From: an uncultured Muribaculaceae bacterium
Lineage (GTDB): Bacteria > Bacteroidota > Bacteroidia > Bacteroidales > Muribaculaceae
Assembly: GCA_910585285.1 (NCBI GenBank)
Contig: CAJUDL010000056.1
Location: 1-19,065, forward strand
Length of the DNA: 19,065 nucleotides
Direction of reading: 5' to 3'
Shown here: positions 7,807 through 15,760 of the stretch, in pieces
Layout of the letters: each line of letters opens with the position of its first letter
Position numbering within the stretch: position 1 is the first letter of the stretch
The notes under the pieces: generated by a model
Database searches by the model: none
Seen by the model: the letters and a program-made list of their open reading frames with translations, nothing else
What the model was told of the DNA's origin: nothing
Position numbers and translations under genes: made by a program

Positions 7807-8460
7807 ATGGACAGGATAAATGAAATAAGACTCGCGGGCATGCTCCCGCGAGTCTTCGTAAATGAGAATATACCGGAATCGGATGTCTGGAACGAGGAGC
7901 TGACGCTTTATCGTGGCAACAATTATCTGATTGAGGCTGCCAGCGGAGGCGGTAAGTCTTCGATGTGCGCCTATGTTTACGGCTCCCGTGTTGATTACGA
8001 GGGTGAACTTTCCTTCAACGGGAAAGACACACGCGGATTCTCAATTGCCGAATGGCAGGAAATCCGATGCCGGCATATAGCGTATCTTCCTCAGGAACTT
8101 GATCTCTTTCCGGAGCTCACGGCATGGGAGAACATACAGCTGAAGAACACACTGACAAACCATTTCGGAGACAAGGATATAGAGAGGATGCTTGACGAGT
8201 TAGGCATCGCCTCTCGCCGCGACTATCCGGCGGGACGAATGTCGATAGGGCAGCAGCAGAGGGTGGCGATAATCCGTAGCCTTTGCCAGCCTTTCGACTT
8301 TATTCTTCTTGACGAACCGGTGAGTCATCTCGATGAAGTCAATAACCGTATCGTCGCAGATATGATAGCCCGAGAGGCGGAGCGTCAGGGCGCGGCGGTA
8401 ATCTCCACATCTGTTGGAAATCCCCTTTTATTACCCAATGCTAAAAAATTATCATTATGA
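7807..8460 (+). CDS. ABC transporter ATP-binding protein (LolD/MacB/FtsE type) with degenerate motifs
   Basis: 217 residues, typical of stand-alone LolD/FtsE-type ATPases that energise a membrane permease from the cytoplasm. Visible motifs: Walker A region AASGGGKSS (Lys50), in which the first Gly of GxxGxGKS is Ala44; Q-loop YLPQ (Gln96); signature MSIGQQQ (145-151), where LSGGQ is usual; Walker B FILLDE (165-170); D-loop SHLD. The segment where the switch His is expected reads VISTSVGN (198-205) and contains no His. The chain ends only 12 residues later. The catalytic Glu170 is present, so hydrolysis is plausible but may be slow. The stop overlaps the permease start as ATGA (8457-8460), which suggests translational coupling. 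The substrate is unknown. Confidence 0.88.
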   Translation: MDRINEIRLAGMLPRVFVNENIPESDVWNEELTLYRGNNYLIEAASGGGKSSMCAYVYGSRVDYEGELSFNGKDTRGFSIAEWQEIRCRHIAYLPQELDLFPELTAWENIQLKNTLTNHFGDKDIERMLDELGIASRRDYPAGRMSIGQQQRVAIIRSLCQPFDFILLDEPVSHLDEVNNRIVADMIAREAERQGAAVISTSVGNPLLLPNAKKLSL

Positions 8461-9647
8461 ATATCGCTGACAGGTTGCTTCGCAAAAACACTTCACCTGC
8501 GCGTATAGCCGGGTTTGTGCTGTCTAATTTCCTTGGTCTGGCAATTATTCTCGGTGGACTGCAGTTTTATATCGATGCCCGGTCTATATGGGAGGATGAC
8601 GATAGCTTTATCCGCTCGGATTATATGGTGATCAACAAGCGCGTTACGTCGGAGAATACCTTCGGAGGTGCAACCGGTTTTTCGGCAGCGGAAAGGGAGG
8701 ATATTGAGAAACAGCCTTGGGTGAAGAGAGTTGCGCCTTTTTCTACAGCCGACTATCGGGTGTCGGCATCGCTGATGCAGGAGGGGAGAGGGTTGTCAAC
8801 ACACATGTTTTTTGAATCTATTCCCGGTGATTTTGTGGATGTCCCAGCCTCGCAATGGCGTTGGCGCGAAGGTGACGACGAGATACCGGTGATCATATCC
8901 AAGGATTACCTTACGCTCTATAATTTCGGTTTCGCATCGTCGGCAGGGTTGCCTCAGATGTCGGAAGGGCTTATGAGCGGCATACCCCTCACTCTTACTC
9001 TCCGCAGTGATGACGGCATGCGCAGTGTGCAGTTTCACGGCCGCGTTGCAGGATATTCCAATCGCCTGAACACGATTCTCGTGCCGCAGGAATTCATGGA
9101 CTGGAGCAATGCACGTCTCGGCATGGGGAAAGTGAAGGATCCCTCGCGACTCATCATAGAGGTGTCGAGCCCCGGAGATGTGGCGATAAAGGATTATATG
9201 GCGGCGCATGATTATGAGATTGGCGGCGATAAAAGCGCCACCTCTGCATCATTCCTTCTGCGCGTGGTTGTGGGGATTGTGCTTGCCATAGGGGTGGTGA
9301 TTACGCTTTTGTCGTTCTTCATCCTTCTTCTTTCCATTTCCCTCCTGATGGAGAAGAACCGCGACAAACTCCATTCATTGCTGATGCTCGGATATGATGT
9401 GCGAACAGTCGGAGCGCCATACAGACGCATTGTTATTCTTGCCTCAGCCGGAGCATGGGTAATAGCTACGGGATGCGTTTTCCTCCTGAGAGCCTTTTAT
9501 CTGCCCGCTCTGAAAGGTCTCGAAGCTGAGCCCGGCTCAGTTTGGCTGATGCTTACTGTGGGAATAGCCCTTACGGCAGCAATCATGCTCTTCAACCTCC
9601 TTTCGATTTCGAAAAAAGTGGTTTCGGCATGGCGTATAAAGCGATAG
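8457..9647 (+). CDS. ABC transporter permease, FtsX/MacB/LolC-like, four predicted membrane segments
   Basis: 396 residues with the architecture of the MacB/LolC/FtsX superfamily. There is one N-terminal membrane helix (~17-38), a large extracytoplasmic domain (~40-260), then three helices (~265-296, ~324-348, ~361-384) and a short basic tail (WRIKR). The FtsX-type stretch between helices 2 and 3 contains LLMLGYDVRTVGAPYRRI, corresponding to the coupling segment of this family. Such permeases act by mechanotransmission on lipoproteins, lipids or cell-wall hydrolases rather than by classical solute channelling (family knowledge). It forms an operon with the overlapping ATPase and the upstream lipoprotein. 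The last gene of the unit, it is followed by a 13-bp hairpin. The exact substrate cannot be read. Confidence 0.85.
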   Translation: MNIADRLLRKNTSPARIAGFVLSNFLGLAIILGGLQFYIDARSIWEDDDSFIRSDYMVINKRVTSENTFGGATGFSAAEREDIEKQPWVKRVAPFSTADYRVSASLMQEGRGLSTHMFFESIPGDFVDVPASQWRWREGDDEIPVIISKDYLTLYNFGFASSAGLPQMSEGLMSGIPLTLTLRSDDGMRSVQFHGRVAGYSNRLNTILVPQEFMDWSNARLGMGKVKDPSRLIIEVSSPGDVAIKDYMAAHDYEIGGDKSATSASFLLRVVVGIVLAIGVVITLLSFFILLLSISLLMEKNRDKLHSLLMLGYDVRTVGAPYRRIVILASAGAWVIATGCVFLLRAFYLPALKGLEAEPGSVWLMLTVGIALTAAIMLFNLLSISKKVVSAWRIKR

Positions 9648-9667
9648 AATTGTTAAATTTAGTTAAA

Positions 9668-9703
9668 ATTCCTGAATCTAATTGTTAAAATAGATTTAGG
9701 AAT
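9668..9703 (+). terminator. 13-bp hairpin after the ABC operon
   Basis: ATTCCTGAATCTA (9668-9680), a 10-base loop, and TAGATTTAGGAAT (9691-9703) pair over 13 positions with one G-U wobble. It begins 21 bp after the permease stop. There is no T-run behind it, so it may be an RNA 3'-end stabiliser or a weak terminator rather than a canonical intrinsic terminator. Confidence 0.4.
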
Positions 9704-9725
9704 ATAAATAAACGCATAAAATCTG

Positions 9726-9733
9726 TATTTTTG
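9726..9733 (+). promoter_or_regulatory. Probable -7 box of the susCDEF-like operon
   Basis: TATTTTTG fits TAnnTTTG. It is the best match in the 354-bp gap 9648-10001. No clear -33 TTTG is seen at the expected distance. Use of this box would give a 5' leader of about 260 bases containing all the structures described below. Confidence 0.5.
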
Positions 9734-9754
9734 CCTTTGCTTTGTAAAATTAGG

Positions 9755-9810
9755 GTCATGATGCCCGGTGCGGACTTGTAGTATCCTAAGCAGGATAATA
9801 GCCATGAGAC
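9755..9810 (+). promoter_or_regulatory. Candidate structured RNA in the susC leader
   Basis: By eye this can fold as a junction. GTCATG (9755-9760) pairs with CAT-GA-GAC (9803-9810, two-base bulge). Inside are CCG-gtg-CGG (9765-9773) and a 6-bp hairpin TATCCT-aagc-AGGATA (9782-9797). It lies 20 bases after the predicted -7 box. It matches no riboswitch that I recognise; pairing is short and unverified. Confidence 0.3.
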
Positions 9811-9844
9811 TCGTTAACCAAGATTAATACAAAGGATTGAATTA

Positions 9845-9916
9845 CCCGATATGGCAGCAAGATGCATATGCATCTTTTATATGTTGGCATGCCAACATAT
9901 AAAAACTTTTATCGGG
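9845..9916. repeat. Nested perfect palindromes in the susC leader
   Basis: An outer pair, CCCGATA (9845-9851) and TATCGGG (9910-9916), encloses two perfect palindromes that touch each other. One is an 18-bp palindrome at 9859-9876 centred on GCATATGC. The other is a 30-bp palindrome at 9875-9904 centred on TTGGCATGCCAA. A small GCGC-aata-GCGC hairpin follows at 9922-9933. The structure could be an RNA control element, a DNA-binding operator with dyad symmetry, or a cruciform. It ends about 85 bp before the susC start. Confidence 0.7.
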
Positions 9917-10001
9917 ATTACGCGCAATAGCGCAATGTGCTTAACAATACTAAAAGTTGAAATAATTTAATAACCTAATGTAAAACTAAATTCATTCTTA
10001 C

Positions 10002-13000
10002 ATGAAGAACAACTGTTTTCAGCTAAACAGGAAGTTTTGGGTGACAATGGCAATGCTGTTGACGCTCGCGCTTCCCTCGCTGGCTCAGAAGATCACCGTC
10101 ACAGGACATGTGACTGATGAGCAAGGCGAAGACCTGATCGGTGCCACGATTATGGAAAAAGGCACCTCTAACGGTGTATCCGCCGACATTGAAGGTAACT
10201 TCACCATCAATGTTCCCGCGAATGCCACTCTGGTTGTGAGCTACGTAGGCTACGACCCGATGGAAGTGCCGGTGAACGGTCAGAAGCACCTTAACATCGT
10301 GATGAAGGCAAATGCGCAGATGCTTCAGGAGACTGTGGTGATCGGTTACGGTTCCGTGAAAAAGTCCGATGCAACCGGTTCGGTAGCTATCGTGAAACCG
10401 GATGAGGTAGAAGCCGGTCTCGCGACTTCCGTTCAGGATATGTTGGTAGGTCAGACTCCTGGCGTTGTCGTTACTACCGCCGGTGGTCCTTCCGGAAGTG
10501 CCAATATTCGTATCCGCGGTGGTGCGTCCCTTTCTGCATCCAATGACCCTCTTATCGTGCTTGACGGAGTGCCTTTGAGCAGCGATACCCCTCTTGGGAT
10601 GGGATCGCCCCTCTCTATGATCAATCCGGAATCGATCGAGTCGATGACCATCCTGAAGGATGCTTCCGCAACAGCCATCTACGGTTCGCGTGCATCTAAC
10701 GGTGTCATCATCATCACCACCAAGAAGGGTCGCGCAGGGAAGCCGCAGGTGACATTCACAGCCAACTTCTATGTTGACCATGCACGCAAGCTCAATGATG
10801 TTCTCGATGCCGGCGAACTCCGCAGCATGGTGGAGCAGTATTATCCCAAAGCCACAGGCTATCTCGGTGATGCCAATACCGACTGGCAGAAAGAAATTTT
10901 CCGCACGAGCTTCAGCTCCGACTATTCTCTTTCGGTGGCAGGAACAGCTGGGATCCTTCCCTATCGTGTGATGGCGTCATATACCAACAACAACGGTATT
11001 CTTAAGAAATCGAGCATGGATCGTGCCACTTTAGGCTTTACCTTGACTCCTAAGTTCTTTCAGGATCATCTTTCTGTCACAGCTAATGCTAAGGGATATT
11101 ATGTGCATAATAACTGGGGCGCGACAGATGCCATCGGTCAGGCCGTGGCATATAACCCCACATTGCCCATCCATACATGGACTCCAATTTCAGGCGGTAC
11201 GGCGGCAGGAACTTATTCCTATCTATACAATGGATATACCGAGCCTTATACGATTGATAAGGACGGCAAAGCCAATCTCGAGAACAACGCAACATACAAT
11301 CCTGTTGCTACGCTCAAACAGACAGCAAACTATTCCGAGGTATGGCGTTCTAACGGCAACCTGCAGCTCGATTACTCCTTCCACTTTCTCCCCGAACTCC
11401 ACGCAAACCTGAACCTCGGTTATGACGTGACTTCCTCGGACAACATCTATACGGTGGAGGGTAACTCCCATATGGCATACAAGAGCCATAACAGCTACGG
11501 CGGCGGGTACAGCAACAAGGAGCATGCATTCCGCAGCAATACCCTTCTCGAGTTCTACCTCAACTACAAGAATGAGTTCGAGGCTGCTAAGTCAATGCTT
11601 GACGTTACGGCAGGTTACACATGGAGCCGCGATTATGCGAGCGGCTGGAACATGGGTGCTAACTCTGATGCCGGCATCGCCCGCACACCGGGCCTTAGCT
11701 CCGCAGTAGTGGATCCTGCCAATCCCGGAAGTTTTATTCTCAACTGGAATCCCGATAACAACAAAGAGGGCCAGGTATTCAAGAAGGATGAGATTGATAA
11801 GGACGGCAACTATCACTGGAAAAACCACCTTCAGCTGCTCTCATTCTTCGGACGTGTGAACTATACGTTCAAGGATCGTTATCTGCTGACAGCCACAGTC
11901 CGCGCGGACGCTACCTCGCGTTTCTCCAAAGATAACCGCTGGGGTATCTTCCCCGCCGTGGCTCTCGGATGGCGCATCGATCAGGAGGAATTCCTCCAGC
12001 CCGCGCAGGGATGGCTCAGTGACCTCAAGCTCCGTCTCGGATGGGGTGAGACTGGTCAGCAGGCAGTGGGCGGTTACTACAACTATCTTCCGCTCTCTTA
12101 TCCTTCGGCACCCGGTTCTTTCTATCCCAACGGGCTTAACGGCTGGTTCAACCCCTATTTCCCCGACGGGTTCAATCCTGACTTGAAATGGGAGACAACC
12201 ACGACATGGAACGTCGGTCTTGACTTTGGTTTCCTCAATAACCGCATCAACGGTAGCATCGAGTGGTATCTGCGCAATACCCGCGATCTCCTCTCTGTAG
12301 TTTCGATTCCGGCTGGTACTGCTTCGGTCAACAAACTTCCGCAGAATATCGGCGACATGCGCAACTATGGTGTGGAATTCAACATCAGTGCAAAACCCGT
12401 CGTAACTGAAGACTTCACGTGGACTCTCAGCTACAATGTCGGCTGGAACCATAACGAGATCACCAACCTCAACGGCAATGAGTTTCCCGTCGGCGGCGGT
12501 ATCGGCGGCACGGGTGGCGACTGTATGATACAGCGCGAAGGCCTCGCTGCATATACGTTCAACCTCTATCAACAGGTATATGACGCAGCCGGCAAACCCG
12601 TGGAGGGAGCTTATGTGGATCAGAACGGCGACGGCGTGATCGACTCCAAGGACCTTGTGGCACGTTATTCGAAAGATCCGAAAGTTACCATGACATTCGG
12701 CTCCAACTTCCGCTACAAGAAGTGGGATCTCGGTTTCTCGCTTCGCGCATCCATCGGCAACTATCTCTACGCAGCGGCTCTCCGAGGCGGTTCGGCACTC
12801 GACGGACTTGGCGGTCGTAACAACCAGATTACAAACGTGATGAAGACCGATGTGTATTTCCAGAGAGACCAGTCTTTCTCCGACTATTGGCTGCGCAACG
12901 CTTCTTTCCTGCGCTGTGACAACATTACTCTGGGCTACACCTTCGACGACCTTCTTAAGAACAGCATGAAACTGCGTCTTTTCGCAGCCGTGCAGAACCC

Positions 13001-13112
13001 CTTCGTCATTACCAAGTACAAAGGTCTTGATCCGGAGGAATTCTCGGGTGTCGACGGTAACAACTATCCCCGCGCCACAACATGGTCGCTCGGACTCGTG
13101 GCAACATTCTAA
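10002..13112 (+). CDS. susC: SusC/RagA-family TonB-dependent outer-membrane transporter
   Basis: 1036 residues, the usual SusC size. A signal peptide (residues 1-28, ending SLA) is followed by a carboxypeptidase-regulatory-like domain (ITVTGHVTDEQGEDLIGATI, ~31-105). A TonB box (ETVVIGYG, 110-117) comes next, then the plug, with IRIRGGASLS, DPLIVLDGVPL and IYGSRASNGVIIITTKKG. The remainder is a 22-strand-type barrel ending in Phe (TTWSLGLVATF), the outer-membrane insertion signal. SusC proteins import oligosaccharides across the outer membrane using TonB energy, with SusD as a hinged lid. No anti-sigma interaction domain precedes the plug, so it need not be an ECF/anti-sigma-controlled type. 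It is the first gene of a four-gene operon; susD follows after 38 bp. The substrate is not determined. Confidence 0.95.
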   Translation: MKNNCFQLNRKFWVTMAMLLTLALPSLAQKITVTGHVTDEQGEDLIGATIMEKGTSNGVSADIEGNFTINVPANATLVVSYVGYDPMEVPVNGQKHLNIVMKANAQMLQETVVIGYGSVKKSDATGSVAIVKPDEVEAGLATSVQDMLVGQTPGVVVTTAGGPSGSANIRIRGGASLSASNDPLIVLDGVPLSSDTPLGMGSPLSMINPESIESMTILKDASATAIYGSRASNGVIIITTKKGRAGKPQVTFTANFYVDHARKLNDVLDAGELRSMVEQYYPKATGYLGDANTDWQKEIFRTSFSSDYSLSVAGTAGILPYRVMASYTNNNGILKKSSMDRATLGFTLTPKFFQDHLSVTANAKGYYVHNNWGATDAIGQAVAYNPTLPIHTWTPISGGTAAGTYSYLYNGYTEPYTIDKDGKANLENNATYNPVATLKQTANYSEVWRSNGNLQLDYSFHFLPELHANLNLGYDVTSSDNIYTVEGNSHMAYKSHNSYGGGYSNKEHAFRSNTLLEFYLNYKNEFEAAKSMLDVTAGYTWSRDYASGWNMGANSDAGIARTPGLSSAVVDPANPGSFILNWNPDNNKEGQVFKKDEIDKDGNYHWKNHLQLLSFFGRVNYTFKDRYLLTATVRADATSRFSKDNRWGIFPAVALGWRIDQEEFLQPAQGWLSDLKLRLGWGETGQQAVGGYYNYLPLSYPSAPGSFYPNGLNGWFNPYFPDGFNPDLKWETTTTWNVGLDFGFLNNRINGSIEWYLRNTRDLLSVVSIPAGTASVNKLPQNIGDMRNYGVEFNISAKPVVTEDFTWTLSYNVGWNHNEITNLNGNEFPVGGGIGGTGGDCMIQREGLAAYTFNLYQQVYDAAGKPVEGAYVDQNGDGVIDSKDLVARYSKDPKVTMTFGSNFRYKKWDLGFSLRASIGNYLYAAALRGGSALDGLGGRNNQITNVMKTDVYFQRDQSFSDYWLRNASFLRCDNITLGYTFDDLLKNSMKLRLFAAVQNPFVITKYKGLDPEEFSGVDGNNYPRATTWSLGLVATF

Positions 13113-13150
13113 TATCGGAAGGTATGGTTGAACTTAAAAAGAAAAATCGA

Positions 13151-14845
13151 ATGAATCTCAAGAAATATTTTTTGATGGGAGGCGTGGTACTCAGCCTCGG
13201 ACTCACATCCTGCGTAGGTGATCTCGACCTCAAGCCGAATGATCCCAATATCGTAGACAAGAACAATCCCAATTATATCACGAATTCTTTGGGAATGTGC
13301 TATTCGGGTATCGCAGTGAGCGGTATCAGCGGTCCGGGCAGCAGCTATGTGTCTGACATCGACCCGGGAACATCCGCTTATCTCCGTGTGCTCTTCACTC
13401 TGAATGAGTTCTGCACCGACGAGTGCATATGGATCTGGAGCGATGCCGGAGTGCCTGATATCACGGCGTGCACCTGGTCGAGCAACAACGGTCTGCTCAA
13501 CGGTGCTTATTTCCGCTTCATGGGTCACGTGTCGATATGCAACGAGTTCCTCTCCAACACGGCAGACAATGCCGATCCGGAAGTTCAGGAGATGAGAGCT
13601 GAAGCACGCGTGCTCCGTGCCTATTCCTATTACAATATGATGGATCTCTTCGGCCAGTCTTCATTCATCACGGAAGAGGCAGGTATCGGCGAGGAACCGA
13701 CTCAGATTTCCCGCGCAGATCTCTTCGCATGGCTTGAAACCGAGCTGAAGGATGTGGTGGACAATAATCTCATCAGTAAGACTCCGGTCTATGGCCGCGT
13801 TGGTCTTGACGGCGCCGAGGCTCTTCTTGCCCGAATGTATCTGAATGCAGAAGTATTTACCGGCACAGGACGCTGGGCAGACTGCCAAAAACGCTGCGAG
13901 AACATTATCGAGCGTCACAAAGGCGGCGGTTTCAATGGCTCCGGTCTTGCCAAACATTATCTCTATCTTTTCCAGCGCGACAATGACGCCTATATGCCCG
14001 GCGGCAAGAAAAGCGATGAGAACGAGATCCTATTCGGCATCGCTTTCGACGACGTAAACACCCAGAGCTACGGAGGTCCGTCGTTCGTGATATCTTCGAC
14101 AATATCCAATACTCACTACATGCCTCGCGATTTCTACGGATGCTCTGCGGAATGGAGCTGTCTGCGCGGCTGCAAGGAGATGGCTGCCAAATTCGACGGT
14201 TATTCATCTGACGTGCGAGATGACCTCTGGATGAAGGGTAGTTTCTCCGGAGGCGAGGAGAACGGCGTGAAATGGGATTCCGAGGACTACAGCGATACAT
14301 TCAAGGGATTCACAGGCGACTGGAAGACTACCGGAGGAAATGCCATAGTGAAGTTCACTGGCCGCACACGTAATGCTGCCGAAGACGGCGGATGGGACAT
14401 GAGCATCAACCCCGACGGAACGTATAAATACGGCTTCCCTGCCACTCCGTTTGCCGGAACAGATCAGCCTATCATCCGTCTGGCAGATGTATATATGATG
14501 TACACCGAATGTTACGTTCATGGAAACGTAGGCACTCAGAACAAGGCACTGCAGTATATGAACTATGTGCGTGAGCGTGCAGGTGCTGAACCTGCCGATG
14601 CATCTTCTCTGACGAAGGAGGAGATCATGAACGAGCGCAGCCGCGAGTTCTATCTCGAAATGACACGCCGCTCCGACCTTATCCGCAACGGTATGTTCGC
14701 CGGTCCGGCTCAGATAACATGGCAGTATAAGGGCAACATAGACAACAACGAGGGAACACGCATTGCTGACCACCGAGTTCTCTATCCGATACCCGACGCG
14801 GTTCGTTCGGCGCAGCCTAACTTCAAACAGAATCCCGGTTATTAA
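13151..14845 (+). CDS. susD: SusD/RagB-family glycan-binding lipoprotein
   Basis: 564 residues from the ATG at 13151. This start is preferred over in-frame starts at 13082 and 13124 because it gives a clean lipoprotein signal peptide (MNLKKYFLMGG, lipobox LTSC, Cys21) and avoids overlap with susC. Family features are the N-terminal DLDLKPNDPN segment, the TPR-like helical stretch with EMRAEARVLRAYSYYNMMDLFG, and the C-terminal region with IRLADVYMMYTEC, NYVRERAG and EEIMNERSREF. It ends with the typical LYPIPDAVRS and NPGY. SusD proteins sit on the cell surface over the SusC barrel and bind the incoming oligosaccharide. The gene directly follows susC, as in almost all such loci. Which glycan it binds cannot be read by eye. 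Confidence 0.95.
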   Translation: MNLKKYFLMGGVVLSLGLTSCVGDLDLKPNDPNIVDKNNPNYITNSLGMCYSGIAVSGISGPGSSYVSDIDPGTSAYLRVLFTLNEFCTDECIWIWSDAGVPDITACTWSSNNGLLNGAYFRFMGHVSICNEFLSNTADNADPEVQEMRAEARVLRAYSYYNMMDLFGQSSFITEEAGIGEEPTQISRADLFAWLETELKDVVDNNLISKTPVYGRVGLDGAEALLARMYLNAEVFTGTGRWADCQKRCENIIERHKGGGFNGSGLAKHYLYLFQRDNDAYMPGGKKSDENEILFGIAFDDVNTQSYGGPSFVISSTISNTHYMPRDFYGCSAEWSCLRGCKEMAAKFDGYSSDVRDDLWMKGSFSGGEENGVKWDSEDYSDTFKGFTGDWKTTGGNAIVKFTGRTRNAAEDGGWDMSINPDGTYKYGFPATPFAGTDQPIIRLADVYMMYTECYVHGNVGTQNKALQYMNYVRERAGAEPADASSLTKEEIMNERSREFYLEMTRRSDLIRNGMFAGPAQITWQYKGNIDNNEGTRIADHRVLYPIPDAVRSAQPNFKQNPGY

Positions 14846-14868
14846 TCAATAATTAAGAATTCAAGAAA

Positions 14869-15723
14869 ATGAAAAAATATATTTTGTCATGCGCGGTTAT
14901 TGCCGCCGCTATGGGAATGACCGGATGCAGCGAGACTTGGGACGACAATCCCGTACTCGTCACTCATGAGGGCTCGCCGGTGGTGAATTTCCTTAACAAT
15001 CCGGTGATGCAGGATCAGGAAATCATGCTCACCCAAAGCAACGCTACAGGAACATTCCATCTCACCTGCTCGCAGCCTGACTATGGGTATGCGGCTGTTG
15101 CCACATATCGTGTGCAGTGCTCTCTTACGGAAGATTTCGCCAACTATTATGAGATCAAGCAGGATTTCTATGACTGTGCCAATATTAATCCTCTCAATAA
15201 GGATATGGCGCGCGCAGTGGAGACTATCTCCGGTGTCATGGATGAGTCCGACCTGCCCCTTGCTCCCCGCAAAGTTTATGTGCGTCTGCGCGCTTTCGTA
15301 GCTCAGTCGCCCGACAATACGGAATATCTCTCGAACGTTGTAAGTTTCAAGGGTATCGGTGCGGATTATTTCAACATATGGCTCGTGGGCGAGAAGGTGG
15401 ATATTTATCTCCGAGGCGCTATGAACGATTGGGGTTCTCCGGCTGAATGGCAGTTTGAGCAGGATAAGGATGACAACACCTGGATTCTTAAGAATGTCTC
15501 GGTGAAGGCAGGAGTAGAGTTCAAGGTAGCTGATTCCGCGTGGGGACCACTCAACCTCGGTGCGGATGGCGCAGTAAAGACCGTCAGCGTAGGGGAGAAA
15601 ACTGTGCTTTTCGGAGGCAATGACCCGAAGAACCTAAAACTCGACAAAGACTTCAAGGGAGATGTGAAGCTCAGTCTCGCCGGCGGAAATTACTATGTCC
15701 TTTTCGAGACACCGGAAGAATAA
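14869..15723 (+). CDS. SusE-like outer-membrane lipoprotein
   Basis: 284 residues with a lipoprotein signal peptide (lipobox MTGC, Cys20) followed by an acidic SETWDD stretch, which is compatible with surface export in Bacteroidetes. The N-terminal part (~24-165) resembles the SusE N-terminal Ig-like domain, with VVNFLNNPVMQDQEI and SLTEDFANYYE. The C-terminal domain (~175-284) has the SusE/F-type starch-binding fold pattern, with IYLRGAMNDWGSPAEWQF and EFKVADSAWGPLNLG. Proteins of this family bind glycans at the cell surface beside SusCD. It lies 23 bp after susD and 37 bp before the SusF-like gene. It is shorter than classical SusE, with one rather than two C-terminal binding domains by my reading. 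The substrate is not determined. Confidence 0.85.
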   Translation: MKKYILSCAVIAAAMGMTGCSETWDDNPVLVTHEGSPVVNFLNNPVMQDQEIMLTQSNATGTFHLTCSQPDYGYAAVATYRVQCSLTEDFANYYEIKQDFYDCANINPLNKDMARAVETISGVMDESDLPLAPRKVYVRLRAFVAQSPDNTEYLSNVVSFKGIGADYFNIWLVGEKVDIYLRGAMNDWGSPAEWQFEQDKDDNTWILKNVSVKAGVEFKVADSAWGPLNLGADGAVKTVSVGEKTVLFGGNDPKNLKLDKDFKGDVKLSLAGGNYYVLFETPEE

Positions 15724-15760
15724 TAACAGAAGTAATTAGAAAATTCCAAATTATTAGGCA

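Noticed and set aside
9851..9970. A 39-codon ATG-started ORF in the susC leader, Cys-containing
   Set aside because: It is produced largely by the palindromes it overlaps and has no codon bias or recognisable peptide. A leader peptide is possible but unsupported.
11841..12572. 243-codon minus-strand ORF
   Set aside because: Antisense shadow inside susC; no family resemblance.
13082..13150. Longer N-terminus for the SusD-like protein
   Set aside because: It would overlap susC and bury the lipoprotein signal peptide; the ATG at 13151 gives the expected start.
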